DNA from: Paracoccaceae bacterium
GTDB taxonomy: Bacteria > Pseudomonadota > Alphaproteobacteria > Rhodobacterales > Rhodobacteraceae
Length of the DNA stretch: 64,000 bases
Assembly (NCBI GenBank): GCA_016124615.1
Contig: WGNF01000002.1
Location: 124,001-188,000 of the forward strand
Direction of reading: 5' to 3'
Under the pieces are notes generated by a model that saw only the letters and a program-made list of their open reading frames with translations, searched no databases and was not told where the DNA came from. Positions 1-9,755 of the stretch are shown one piece after another (position 1 is the first letter of the stretch; each line of letters opens with the position of its first letter). Position numbers and translations under genes: made by a program.

Positions 1-534
1 GAAAACATCCAGCGCGCCGACCTCAACCCGGTAGAGGAGGCGGCGGGGTATCGCCAATTGATGGATCGCTTTGGCCACACGCAGGAAAAGCTGGCCGAGG
101 GGCTTGGCAAAAGCCGCAGCCACATCGCCAACCTGATGCGGCTGTTGCAATTGCCCGAAGAAGTGCTTGGCCATGTTCGGTCCGGCGCGCTGAGCGCGGG
201 CCATGCGCGGGCGCTGATCACCACCGATCACCCGATCGAATTGGCCCGGAAAGTGCTGGCAGAGGGTCTATCTGTGCGCCAGACCGAGGCGTTGGCCAAA
301 GCGTCCGGTGAGCCAAAGCCGGGCGCCGGTACGCCCCGCCCGCGCAACGTTGAAAAAGATGCCGATACCCGTGCGCTGGAGCAGGATCTGTCGGCCAATC
401 TGGGGATGCGGGTCACGATCGACCATCGCGCCGGGGCGGATGGCGGCCAGCTGGTCATCGGCTACCCCTCGCTTGAGGCGCTGGATGAGTTGTGCCGGGC
501 ATTGACCGCGAGCCCGCTGCGCCGGTCGCTCTAG
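1..534 (+). CDS. parB: Chromosome partitioning protein ParB, C-terminal part (5' truncated by window edge)
   Basis: Frame open from base 1 (ENIQRADLNPVEEAAGYRQLMDRFGHTQEKLAEGLGKSRSHIANLMRLLQLP), typical ParB N-domain and HTH. Confidence 0.93.
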   Translation, partial: ENIQRADLNPVEEAAGYRQLMDRFGHTQEKLAEGLGKSRSHIANLMRLLQLPEEVLGHVRSGALSAGHARALITTDHPIELARKVLAEGLSVRQTEALAKASGEPKPGAGTPRPRNVEKDADTRALEQDLSANLGMRVTIDHRAGADGGQLVIGYPSLEALDELCRALTASPLRRSL

Positions 535-1689
535 TCAACCGGCCAGCAACTCCCGCAGAACACCGTTCAGCACGATCCGCCCGGCGGCCGTCGTCTTGAG
601 GTGCCCGGGTGTTTGTGTAATCAAGCCAAGATCACACAAATCGTTGATAACACTTGATTTTATGGCTCCGCCAAGCGCGGCGAAGCGGTTCAGATCGCTG
701 CCCTCGGCCAGCCGCAGGCTCATCATCAGATATTCGGCGGCCTGATCCGAAAGGGGCAGGGCGCTGACCTCCCGGTCCCCCGACCCCGTGCGCTCAACCT
801 GGTTCAGCCAGTCGCTGGGCCCCTTGGGTGTATCGGTCGCGAACCGCTGGCCGTTCAGCGTCAGCCGCCCATGCGCGCCGGGGCCAACCCCGGCGTAGTC
901 GCCACCGCGCCAGTAGATCAGGTTGTGCCGCGATTCGGCCCCCGGCCGCGCGTGGTTGGAAACCTCATAGCCGGGCATCCCGGCCGCATCGCACAACTCT
1001 TGCGTCAGCGCGTAAAGGTCGGCGCCCAGATCGTCATCCGGCAGGCCTCGCAACCCCCCGGCGGCATGGCGGGCGCCAAAGGCGGTGCCGTCCTCGATCG
1101 TCAGTTGATAGAGCGAGAGATGGTCGACCGCCCGCGTCAGCGCTTCGGACAGCTCCGCACGCCAGTCGGCCAGGGTCTGATCCTGGCGGGCATAGATCAG
1201 ATCGAAACTGACACGGTCAAAGGTTCCCCGCGCGATATCGAAGGCCGCCCGCGCCTCGGCGACGGTATGCAGCCGCCCCAACCGCTTCAGGTCGGCGTCG
1301 TTCAGCGCCTGCAGGCCCATCGACAGCCGGGTGACCCCGGCATCGTGGTAGCCCCGGAATCGCCCGGCCTCGGCCGAACCGGGGTTGGCTTCCAGCGTCA
1401 CTTCAAGGTCGTTGGCGCATGTCCAGGTGTTGCGCACCGTTTCCAGAATCGCCGCGACAAGCTCTGGCGCCATCAGGCTGGGGGTGCCGCCGCCAAAGAA
1501 AACGGTATTCAAAACGCGGCCGGGAGTCAGGGCGCCAACGCGGGCGATCTCGCTCAGATAGGCTCTCTGCCAGCGGGATTGGTCGATTTCGGCGGCGACG
1601 TGGCTGTTGAAATCGCAGTAAGGGCATTTCGAGGCGCAGAACGGCCAGTGCAGGTAAAGCCCGAATCCGCCGTTGCGCCAATCTTCCAT
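535..1689 (-). CDS. hemW: Radical SAM heme chaperone HemW (coproporphyrinogen III oxidase-like)
   Basis: LYLHWPFCASKCPYCDFNSHV radical-SAM CxxxCxxC motif; HemW-like length and C-terminus. Confidence 0.93.
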   Translation of the reverse strand: MEDWRNGGFGLYLHWPFCASKCPYCDFNSHVAAEIDQSRWQRAYLSEIARVGALTPGRVLNTVFFGGGTPSLMAPELVAAILETVRNTWTCANDLEVTLEANPGSAEAGRFRGYHDAGVTRLSMGLQALNDADLKRLGRLHTVAEARAAFDIARGTFDRVSFDLIYARQDQTLADWRAELSEALTRAVDHLSLYQLTIEDGTAFGARHAAGGLRGLPDDDLGADLYALTQELCDAAGMPGYEVSNHARPGAESRHNLIYWRGGDYAGVGPGAHGRLTLNGQRFATDTPKGPSDWLNQVERTGSGDREVSALPLSDQAAEYLMMSLRLAEGSDLNRFAALGGAIKSSVINDLCDLGLITQTPGHLKTTAAGRIVLNGVLRELLAG

Positions 1690-1690
1690 G

Positions 1691-2071
1691 TCAGCCCTTG
1701 AAGGCCGTCACTTCGACCTCGATCTTCATTTCGGGCCGGATCAGGCCAGCCACCACCATCGTGGCGGCGGGGCGAATCTCGGCCAGCGCCTCGCCCAGCG
1801 CGGGCAGGATCGCATCGACCAGCGCCGCATCGGAGACGGTGTATTGCACCCGGACGATATCTTCCATCGCGAAGCCCGCGCTTTCCAGCACGCCACGGAT
1901 GGTTGCAAAGCAATTGCGGGCCTGCGCCGCGACATCGTCGGGCATCGTCATCGTCGCGTAGTCATAGCCGGTCGTGCCCGAGACAAAGCACCAATCGCCC
2001 TGCACGACCGCGCGCGAATACCCCATCGTCGCCTCGAAGGGAGAGCCGGAGGAAATCAGCCGTCGTGTCAT
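1691..2071 (-). CDS. RidA family protein (YjgF/YER057c/UK114)
   Basis: Translation [37 protein letters not shown]...MVVAGLIRPEMKIEVEVTAFKG; start chosen 9 nt inside ORF. Confidence 0.88.
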   Translation of the reverse strand: MTRRLISSGSPFEATMGYSRAVVQGDWCFVSGTTGYDYATMTMPDDVAAQARNCFATIRGVLESAGFAMEDIVRVQYTVSDAALVDAILPALGEALAEIRPAATMVVAGLIRPEMKIEVEVTAFKG

Positions 2072-2679
2072 TTGAAGCACCCATCGACGAGTTTCTTGAA
2101 CGCCACGGCGCGGTGGCTGATGGCGTTTTTCTGCGCCGGGTCCATCTCGCCAAAGGTTTGGTTGTAGCCTTCGGGGCGGAAAATGGGGTCGTAACCGTGA
2201 CCGACCTCGCCGCGCATCGGCCAGACGATCTGCCCGGCCACCTGACCCGTGAAAACCTCGACATGCTCGTCGGGCCAGGCCAGCGCCAGGGTTGAACAGA
2301 ACTTGGCACGACGCGGGAAGGCGGCCTTCATCGTTTCCAGCCGTTCCCAGACCTTGGTCATCGCCATCACGAAGTCGCGGCCATCGGGGGTTTCGGCCCA
2401 GTCGGCGGTCAGCACGCCGGGGGCGCCGCGCAGCGCCTCGACCTCCAGCCCGCTGTCATCGGCGAGGGCGGGCAGCCCCGTCGCCTTCGCCGCGGCCAGC
2501 GCCTTGAGCCTGGCATTGCCGGCAAAGGTCGACTCGGTTTCTTCGGGAACCGGCAGGCCCAGCTCTTTGGCAGAGATCACGGCCAGCGGAAACGGCGCCA
2601 GCAGCAGCCGAATTTCTTCCAGCTTGCCAGCGTTGTGGGACGCCAGCACCAGCTTCTCTCCCTCGAAACGCCGGGTCAC
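2068..2679 (-). CDS. rdgB: Non-canonical purine NTP pyrophosphatase RdgB/HAM1
   Basis: [18 protein letters not shown] and [11 protein letters not shown] motifs; overlaps ridA start by 4 nt. Confidence 0.95.
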   Translation of the reverse strand: MTRRFEGEKLVLASHNAGKLEEIRLLLAPFPLAVISAKELGLPVPEETESTFAGNARLKALAAAKATGLPALADDSGLEVEALRGAPGVLTADWAETPDGRDFVMAMTKVWERLETMKAAFPRRAKFCSTLALAWPDEHVEVFTGQVAGQIVWPMRGEVGHGYDPIFRPEGYNQTFGEMDPAQKNAISHRAVAFKKLVDGCFK

Positions 2680-3386
2680 ACCGCTGCCCTCTGTGCTTCT
2701 ACAAGGGAAGATATGCCCTGTTCGGCAAGGTCAAGGAGTTGACCCATCTCACCGCGAGAGAATGTCGCACCCTCGGCAGACATCTGCACCTCGATCAACC
2801 GCCCGGCGCCCGTCAGGACGAAGTTGCCATCGGTCCCGGCTTCACTGTCTTCGGCGTAGTCAAGGTCCAGCACGGCCTGGCCGCCATAGATGCCGCAGGA
2901 CACCGCCGCGACATGGTCAAGGATCGGGTCGGATGTGACGAGGCCAGCCTTCATCAGCCTGTTCACCGCCAGTCGCAGCGCGACCCAGCCACCGGTGATC
3001 GCGGCGCAGCGGGTTCCGCCATCGGCCTGCAACACATCGCAATCGATGGTGATCTGACGCTCGCCAAGCGCCGACCGATCAACCCCGGCGCGCAGGGCGC
3101 GGCCAATAAGCCGTTGAATTTCCTGCGTTCTTCCGGATTGCTTGCCGGCCGCAGCCTCTCGCCGGTTGCGCGTTGTGGTGGCGCGCGGCAGCATTCCGTA
3201 TTCCGCCGTCACCCAGCCAAGGCCGGTGTTCTTCAGAAACGGCGGCGGCCGGTCCTCGATGGTCGCGGTACACAGCACATGCGTATCGCCAACCTTGATC
3301 AGGCAGGATCCTTCCGCGTGCTTGGTCGCCCCCGTCTCGATTGAAATCCGCCGCAGTTCGCTTATCTGTCTGCCGGATGGCCGCAT
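2676..3386 (-). CDS. rph: Ribonuclease PH
   Basis: [44 protein letters not shown]; RNase PH signature. Confidence 0.96.
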   Translation of the reverse strand: MRPSGRQISELRRISIETGATKHAEGSCLIKVGDTHVLCTATIEDRPPPFLKNTGLGWVTAEYGMLPRATTTRNRREAAAGKQSGRTQEIQRLIGRALRAGVDRSALGERQITIDCDVLQADGGTRCAAITGGWVALRLAVNRLMKAGLVTSDPILDHVAAVSCGIYGGQAVLDLDYAEDSEAGTDGNFVLTGAGRLIEVQMSAEGATFSRGEMGQLLDLAEQGISSLVEAQRAAV

Positions 3387-3448
3387 GAGGGGCTCCTTTC
3401 GCTGCACGCCGTCAAATACCCGTGTGCTGGCAGGGGATGCAACCCCGA

Positions 3449-3476
3449 TTGACGGCCGGGACCGTGAGCCTTTAAT
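3449..3476 (+). promoter_or_regulatory. Candidate sigma70-type promoter for hrcA (TTGACG-N16-TTTAAT)
   Basis: TTGACG 3449-3454, TTTAAT 3471-3476, about 28 nt before hrcA ATG at 3504. Confidence 0.4.
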
Positions 3477-3503
3477 GGGCCGACGTCCGGGGCATCAGGT
3501 AGC

Positions 3504-4574
3504 ATGAACGAAGGATCGCGGATTCTCGCTGAAATGAATGACCGCTCGCGCGAAGTTTTTCGCCGCGTGGTCGAGTCTTATCTGACATCCGGCGGCCCGG
3601 TCGGCTCGCGCAGCCTGACCCGCACGATGAACGAAAAGGTCAGCGCCGCCACCATCCGCAACGTCATGCAGGATCTCGAATACCTCGGGTTGCTCGACAG
3701 CCCGCACGTGTCGGCGGGGCGTGTGCCGACTCAGCTTGGCCTGCGGATGTTCGTCGACGGCCTGCTGGAGGTTGGCGCCGTCACCGACGACGACCGAGAG
3801 AAGATCGACGCCACGCTTGGCGGGAATGAACGCGACGTGGGTGGCCTCTTGTCCCGCGTCGGGGCCGCGCTGTCCGGGATCACGCATGGGGCCAGCCTTG
3901 TGCTGGCGCCAAAACGCGAGGCGCCGATCCGCCATATCGAATTCGTCAGCCTTGCCCCCGATCGGGCGCTGGTCGTGCTGGTTTTCGCCAATGGCCACGT
4001 CGAGAATCGCGTGTTCACTCCGCCGCCGGGGCAAACGCCATCGTCGATGCGTGAAGCGGCGAATTTCGTGAACGCGCTGGCCGAGGGGCGCACGCTCGCC
4101 GACCTGCGCCAGACCATGAAGACAGAGATTGTTGCCCGCCGTCAGGAAATCGACTCGCTGGCGGCGGCGCTGGTCGAAAGCGGCCTTGCCGTATGGGATG
4201 GCGGCGGCAGCGCACAGGAACGGCTGATCGTTCGCGGCCGGTCGAACCTGATCGACGATGCCACGGAAGCGGCCGACCTTGACCGAATTCGTAACCTGTT
4301 CGACGACCTGGAACGCAAGCGCGACATCGCGCAGTTCCTGGAGCTGGCCGAAGAGGGCGAGGGCGTGCGCATTTTTATTGGGTCAGAGAACAAACTCTTT
4401 TCACTTTCCGGTTCCTCTCTGGTGGTCTCTCCCTATATGAACGCTGACCGTAAGATCATCGGCGCCGTGGGTGTGATCGGACCGACGCGGTTGAACTACG
4501 GCCGCATCGTGCCGATCGTTGATTACACGGCGCAATTGGTGGGGCGGCTCCTGTCCGACCCCGGCAAGGGATAG
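3504..4574 (+). CDS. hrcA: Heat-inducible transcription repressor HrcA
   Basis: VVESYLTSGGPVGSRSL...VSAATIRNVMQDLEYLGLLDSPHVSAGRVPTQLGLRMFVD. Confidence 0.96.
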   Translation: MNEGSRILAEMNDRSREVFRRVVESYLTSGGPVGSRSLTRTMNEKVSAATIRNVMQDLEYLGLLDSPHVSAGRVPTQLGLRMFVDGLLEVGAVTDDDREKIDATLGGNERDVGGLLSRVGAALSGITHGASLVLAPKREAPIRHIEFVSLAPDRALVVLVFANGHVENRVFTPPPGQTPSSMREAANFVNALAEGRTLADLRQTMKTEIVARRQEIDSLAAALVESGLAVWDGGGSAQERLIVRGRSNLIDDATEAADLDRIRNLFDDLERKRDIAQFLELAEEGEGVRIFIGSENKLFSLSGSSLVVSPYMNADRKIIGAVGVIGPTRLNYGRIVPIVDYTAQLVGRLLSDPGKG

Positions 4575-4577
4575 AGA

Positions 4578-5123
4578 ATGGCAGACGAAGTGAAGATCGA
4601 AGACACCGCCGCAATGGCCGGAATGCATGATGAGGGCGTCGAATACATCGACGCGGAAGAGCTGGAAAAGCTGCGCGCCGAGCGTGACGAGTTGCGCGAC
4701 CGCTTCATGCGCGCGCTGGCCGACATGGAAAACTCGCGCAAGCGCGCCGAACGCGACCGTCGCGAAGCCGAGCAATACGGCGGCTCGAAATTCGCGCGCG
4801 ACATGCTGCCGGTCTACGACAGCCTCAGCCGTGCGATGGATCACGCGACCGAAGAGCAGAAGGCCGTGTCTGGCCCGCTGCTGGAGGGCGTGTCGCTGAC
4901 GCTGCGCGAGTTGCAGAACGTCTTCACCAAGCACGGGATCGAGATCATTCGCCCGGCGGCGGGCGACGTCTTCGACCCCAAGGAACATCAGGCGATGTTC
5001 GAGGCGCCGCTGCCCGGCACCAAGGCCGGCACGATCATCGAGGTGATGGGCGTCGGCTTCCGCCTGCATGACCGTCTGCTGCGCCCCGCGCAGGTCGGCG
5101 TGTCGTCGAACACCGCTGGCTGA
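4578..5123 (+). CDS. grpE: Nucleotide exchange factor GrpE
   Basis: Coiled-coil plus ALADMENSRKRAERD and C-terminal GTIIEVMGVGFRLHDRLLRPAQVGVS. Confidence 0.95.
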   Translation: MADEVKIEDTAAMAGMHDEGVEYIDAEELEKLRAERDELRDRFMRALADMENSRKRAERDRREAEQYGGSKFARDMLPVYDSLSRAMDHATEEQKAVSGPLLEGVSLTLRELQNVFTKHGIEIIRPAAGDVFDPKEHQAMFEAPLPGTKAGTIIEVMGVGFRLHDRLLRPAQVGVSSNTAG

Positions 5124-5132
5124 GCCGAAAGG

Positions 5133-5151
5133 GCGGGGGCGCCGCCCCCGC
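5133..5151. terminator. GC-rich hairpin between convergent grpE and mutS, followed by a possible Rhodobacterales-type intergenic motif
   Basis: GCGGGGGC-gcc-GCCCCCGC followed by GCCCCCGGGATATTTTCACCAAGATGAAAG. Confidence 0.5.
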
Positions 5152-5186
5152 GCCCCCGGGATATTTTCACCAAGATGAAAGGACGA

Positions 5187-7847
5187 TCAGTCCTTTCGGG
5201 GCAGTAGTCCGCGCAGGTCGTAGATCAGCCGCAGCGCCTCCAGCGGCGTCAACTCGTCGGGATGCACTTCGGCCAGCCGCGCCTCGACCGCTGACGGTTT
5301 TGCCGTGGCGGCGCGCGGCGTAGGCGCGGCCGCGGCGAACAGCGGCAGATCGTCGATCAGCGCCTGCCGTTTTGTGCCGCCTTCGCGTTCGCCCTTCTCC
5401 AACGCCTCCAGCACCACGCGGGCGCGGGCAACCACCGCCTCCGGCAGTCCCGCCAGCCGCGCCACCTGCACGCCATAGCTGCGATCGGCCGCGCCCTTGC
5501 GCACCTCATGCAGGAAGATCACGTCGCCCTGCCACTCGCGCACCGTGACGGTGGCGTTCTCCACGCCGCCCAGCCGCCCAGCCAGCGTGGTCATCTCGTG
5601 GTAATGCGTGGCAAACAGCGCGCGGCAGCGGTTCACGTCGTGCAGGTGCTCCAGCGTCGCCCAGGCAATCGAAAGCCCGTCGTAGGTCGCCGTGCCCCGC
5701 CCGATCTCGTCCAGGATCACCAGCGCACGATCGTCGGCCTGATTGAGGATCGCCGCCGTCTCGACCATCTCGACCATGAAGGTCGATCGGCCACGCGCCA
5801 GATCATCCGCGGCACCAACCCGGCTGAAGATCTGGCTGACCAGCCCGACATGCGCCGACAGCGCGGGAACATAGCTGCCCGCCTGCGCCAACAGCGCGAT
5901 CAGCGCATTCTGGCGCAGGAATGTGGATTTCCCCGCCATGTTCGGGCCGGTTAGCAGCCAGATCGCAGGCGTCCCGCCTTCGGTCAGCGCGCAATCATTG
6001 GCCACGAACGGCGCCCCCCCCTGACGGCGCAACGCCCGTTCCACCACGGGGTGACGGCCGCCGATCACGTGAAAGGCGCGGCTGTCGTCCACCCGCGGCT
6101 CCACCCAGTCCTCGGCCGCGGCCAGATCGGCCAGCGCGGCGGTCAGGTCGATCTCTGCCAGCCCGCGCGCGGCCTCGGCAATGGCGGGGGCACGGTCGAG
6201 AATGGCGCCTTTCAGGCTGTCATAGAGCCGTTTTTCAATGTCCAGCGCATGAGCGCCCGCATTCAGGATGCGGGTTTCCATCTCGCTCAGCTCCAGCGTG
6301 GTGAAGCGTACCTGATTTGCCGTCGTCTGGCGGTGGATGAAGCGGGTGGAAAGCGGTGGCGACAGCATCCGCTCGGCATGGGTGGCGGTGGTCTCGATGA
6401 AATAGCCCAGCACGTTGTTGTGCTTGATCTTCAGGCCCGCAACACCGGTTTCGGCCGCATATTCGGCCTGCATCCGGGCGATTACCCCGCGCCCCTCGTC
6501 GCGCAGGGCTCGCGTTTCGTCCAGTTCGGCGTCATAGCCCGTCGCGATGAAGCCGCCATCGCGCGCCAGCAGGGGCGGCTCGGCAACCAGCGCGGCGTCG
6601 AGCAAGTCAAGCAGGGGTTCATGACCCACCAGTGCCCGCGCCGCCTCGGCCAGAAGCGCCGCCTCGGCCCCGGCCAACCGGCTGGCAACACGCCCGGCCT
6701 GTTCCAGCCCGTTGCGGATTGCGGCCAGATCGCGCGGCCCGCCGCGATCGAGCGCGATCCGCGACAGCGCCCGATCAATATCGGGAACGCGGCGCAGATC
6801 GTCCCGCAACGTGCCCGCCAAGGCTCTCTGCTCCAGCAAAAACCGCACGGCGGCCAGCCTGCGATGAATCTCTGCCAGATCACGTGAAGGCCCACCAAGC
6901 CGACGTTCCAGCAAGCGACCGCCTGCCGCCGTGACGGTGCGATCCACGGCGGCCAGCAGCGACCCCTCGCGTTCGCCCGACAGCGTTGCCGCAATCTCCA
7001 GGTTCCGCCGCGTCGCCGCGTCGATCTGCACGCGGCCCTGCGCGGCGTCCTTCACCGGCGGGCGCAGCAGCGGCAACTTGCCTCGCTGCGTCATCTCAAG
7101 GTAAGCCACCAGCCCGCCCAGCGCGGCCAGTTCCGCCCGCCCGAAGCCGCCAAAGGCATCAAGGCTTGCCACCCCCCAAAGCGCGCAAAGCCGCTTTTCC
7201 GCCCCTGCACTGTCAAGGCTCGCCCGCGCCAGCGGGGTCACGGCCGCCCCGGATTCAGAGACTATTCCAGCCAGATCGCGCTCGCGCGCGTCACTGACCA
7301 GAACCTCGCGCGGGGCAAGCCGCGCCAGCTCCGGCCCCAGCCGCACCAGCGGGCAGGGCGCCACCGTCACCTCGCCAGTCGAGATATCAACCCAGGCCAG
7401 CGCCGCCTCGTCGCGTACTTCGGCGAAGGCCGCCAGATAGTTGTGCCGCCGCGCCTCCAGCAGGCTTTCCTCGGTCAGCGTGCCGGGCGTGACCAGTCGC
7501 ACGACCTCGCGCCGCACAACGGATTTTGCGCCGCGCTTCTTCGCCTCGGCCGGGTCTTCCATCTGTTCGGCGACGGCGACACGAAAGCCCTTGCGGATCA
7601 GCGTCAGCAGATAGCCCTCGGCCGCAAAGACCGGCACGCCGCACATGGCGATATCCTCGCCCAGGTGCTTGCCGCGTTTGGTCAGCGCGATATCCAGCGC
7701 CTCGGACGCAGCGACGGCATCGTCAAAGAACATCTCGTAGAAGTCGCCCATCCGGTAGAACAAGAGCGCGTCGGGGTATTGCGCCTTCGTCTCCAGAAAC
7801 TGCGCCATCATCGGCGTCACGGCTGCGTCGGTCTCGGCCAAATCCAC
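5187..7847 (-). CDS. mutS: DNA mismatch repair protein MutS
   Basis: TPMMAQFLETKAQYPDALLFYRMGDFYEMFFDDA; LLTGPNMAGKSTFLRQNALI; DEIGRGTATYDG. Confidence 0.98.
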   Translation of the reverse strand: MDLAETDAAVTPMMAQFLETKAQYPDALLFYRMGDFYEMFFDDAVAASEALDIALTKRGKHLGEDIAMCGVPVFAAEGYLLTLIRKGFRVAVAEQMEDPAEAKKRGAKSVVRREVVRLVTPGTLTEESLLEARRHNYLAAFAEVRDEAALAWVDISTGEVTVAPCPLVRLGPELARLAPREVLVSDARERDLAGIVSESGAAVTPLARASLDSAGAEKRLCALWGVASLDAFGGFGRAELAALGGLVAYLEMTQRGKLPLLRPPVKDAAQGRVQIDAATRRNLEIAATLSGEREGSLLAAVDRTVTAAGGRLLERRLGGPSRDLAEIHRRLAAVRFLLEQRALAGTLRDDLRRVPDIDRALSRIALDRGGPRDLAAIRNGLEQAGRVASRLAGAEAALLAEAARALVGHEPLLDLLDAALVAEPPLLARDGGFIATGYDAELDETRALRDEGRGVIARMQAEYAAETGVAGLKIKHNNVLGYFIETTATHAERMLSPPLSTRFIHRQTTANQVRFTTLELSEMETRILNAGAHALDIEKRLYDSLKGAILDRAPAIAEAARGLAEIDLTAALADLAAAEDWVEPRVDDSRAFHVIGGRHPVVERALRRQGGAPFVANDCALTEGGTPAIWLLTGPNMAGKSTFLRQNALIALLAQAGSYVPALSAHVGLVSQIFSRVGAADDLARGRSTFMVEMVETAAILNQADDRALVILDEIGRGTATYDGLSIAWATLEHLHDVNRCRALFATHYHEMTTLAGRLGGVENATVTVREWQGDVIFLHEVRKGAADRSYGVQVARLAGLPEAVVARARVVLEALEKGEREGGTKRQALIDDLPLFAAAAPTPRAATAKPSAVEARLAEVHPDELTPLEALRLIYDLRGLLPRKD

Positions 7848-7961
7848 CCCCAGGATAAGGCCCGACCCTACAAAACCGCCCCCCTGCGGGAAAGCGGGAA
7901 ATCTGCCGCTGTTGCGGTGCGCCGGTTCGACGCGCTACACCTGCGCGAAACGGGGGGCGTC

Positions 7962-8840
7962 ATGGCAATCTGGAATCTGGGGTCGATCAATGTCGACCAC
8001 GTTTATCGCGTGCCGCATCTGCCCGCACCAGGAGAGACCTTGGCCGCGCTGAGCTACGCCACGGGACTGGGGGGGAAAGGTGCCAACCAGTCGGTCGCGG
8101 CCGCGCGGGCCGGGGCGCGGGTCTGCCATATCGGCGCGGTAGGGGCCGAGGGCGGATGGGCCCTGCGCAAACTTGGGGCGCTGGGTGTCGATCTGGCCCA
8201 CGTTGCCGAAGTCGCGCCAGCCACGGGCCATGCGATCATCAATGTCGACCCGCTGGCAGAGAATGCCATCGTCATCTACGCCGGGGCAAATGTGGCGCTT
8301 ACGGAAGGTCAGATGATTGGCGCGATGGCGCTTTCAGCCGAAACAGACACGGTTTTGCTGCAAAACGAAACCAACCTTCAGGTGGAAACGGCACGTGAGG
8401 CGCGTGCGCGCGGGCTGCGCGTCATCTATTCAGCCGCGCCGTTCAGCATCGCGGCGGTGCAGGCCGTGCTGTCCCTCGTCAGCCTTCTGGTGATGAATGA
8501 GGGCGAGGCATCGGCGCTTGTCGCGGCCCTTGGCCAACCGCTTGACGCGCTGCCGGTGGCAGGCGTCATCGTCACCAAGGGGTCGCGCGGAGCCGAATGG
8601 ATTTCGGCCGGAACGGAGACGCTTTTACAGCCGTCCTTCGCCGTCACCCCGGTCGATACCACCGGCGCCGGCGACTGTTTCATCGGCTCGCTTGCTGCGG
8701 CGCTCGATCGCGGCGATGGTCGCGCGGCGGCGATGCGCTATGCCGCTGCCGCCGCCGCGCTGCAAGTCACCCGCCCCGGCGCCGCCGATGCGATGCCGAC
8801 CCGCGCCGAGGTTGAGGCGTTCCTTGCCACCCAGCCCTGA
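7962..8840 (+). CDS. PfkB family carbohydrate kinase (ribokinase-like)
   Basis: MAIWNLGSINVDHVYRVPHLPAPGETL...GGKGANQSVAAARAG; DTTGAGDCFIGSLAAAL. Confidence 0.9.
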   Translation: MAIWNLGSINVDHVYRVPHLPAPGETLAALSYATGLGGKGANQSVAAARAGARVCHIGAVGAEGGWALRKLGALGVDLAHVAEVAPATGHAIINVDPLAENAIVIYAGANVALTEGQMIGAMALSAETDTVLLQNETNLQVETAREARARGLRVIYSAAPFSIAAVQAVLSLVSLLVMNEGEASALVAALGQPLDALPVAGVIVTKGSRGAEWISAGTETLLQPSFAVTPVDTTGAGDCFIGSLAAALDRGDGRAAAMRYAAAAAALQVTRPGAADAMPTRAEVEAFLATQP

Positions 8841-8849
8841 GGGGAAAGA

Positions 8850-9755
8850 ATGGACCACGTAACCACCCATCAGGCCGAGGAAGACGCCCGCAACGCTGCG
8901 ATCCTGATCCACGTCAATGGCCGGATCGTGCCGAAGGCCGAGGCGCTGATCAGTGTCTATGACAGCGGATTCATGCTCGGCGACGGGGTGTGGGAGGGGC
9001 TGCGGCTTTACCACGGCCGGTTCGCCTTTCTCGATGAACACCTCGACCGGCTGTTCGAGGCCGCGAAGGCCGTCGACCTTGATATCGGTCGCAGCAAGGC
9101 CGAGATCGCGCAGGCACTGGAGGATCTGCGCCTTGCCAACGCGATGGATCATGACGCCCACGCCCGCCTGATGGTGACGCGGGGGGTGAAGCATCGGCCG
9201 TTCCAGCACCCGTCGCTGTCGCGGTTCGGCCCGACGATCGTCATCATCCTCGAGCATTCGATGCCGTCTATTCCGCGCCCGATCCGGCTGGCGACGGTGC
9301 CGCACATCCGTGGCCTGCCGATGAGCCAGGATCCGAAGCTGAACAGCCATTCCAAGCTCAACTGCATCCTCGCCTGCATCGCGGCCGAAAAGGCCGGGGC
9401 CGACGAGGCCCTGATGCTGGATGTGCATGGCTTCGTGAACACGACCAACGCCTGCAACTTCTTCATTGTGCGCAAGGGCCAGGTTTGGACCTCGACGGGC
9501 GATTACTGCATGAATGGGATCACGCGGGCCAAGGTGATCGACCTTTGCCGTGCGAACGACATTCCGGTTTTCGAACGCAACTTCAGCCTGGTCGACACCT
9601 ATGGCGCCGACGAGGCGTTCCTGACCGGCACTTTTGGCGCGCAGACCCCGGTTGGGTCGATCGATGGGCGGATGATCGGCGCGGGTGAGATGGGGCCGGT
9701 CACCGAACGGCTGCGCGGGCTCTACAAGGCGCTGATCGCGAAGGAGTGCGCATGA
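8850..9755 (+). CDS. Class IV PLP-dependent aminotransferase (BCAT / D-amino acid aminotransferase-like)
   Basis: HVNGRIVPKAEALISVYDSGFMLGDGVWEGLRLYHGRFAFLDEHLDRL; NCILACIAAEKAGADEALMLD; GITRAKVIDLC. Confidence 0.9.
   Translation: MDHVTTHQAEEDARNAAILIHVNGRIVPKAEALISVYDSGFMLGDGVWEGLRLYHGRFAFLDEHLDRLFEAAKAVDLDIGRSKAEIAQALEDLRLANAMDHDAHARLMVTRGVKHRPFQHPSLSRFGPTIVIILEHSMPSIPRPIRLATVPHIRGLPMSQDPKLNSHSKLNCILACIAAEKAGADEALMLDVHGFVNTTNACNFFIVRKGQVWTSTGDYCMNGITRAKVIDLCRANDIPVFERNFSLVDTYGADEAFLTGTFGAQTPVGSIDGRMIGAGEMGPVTERLRGLYKALIAKECA

Noticed and set aside
600-665. TTGAT repeats resembling an FNR box
   Set aside because: Direct, not inverted, arrangement and within hemW coding sequence.
6060-6085. 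parS-like CACGTGAAA sequence (parB locus nearby)
   Set aside because: Only one half matches TGTTTCACGTGAAACA and it is inside mutS coding sequence; another at 6885-6895 is even weaker.
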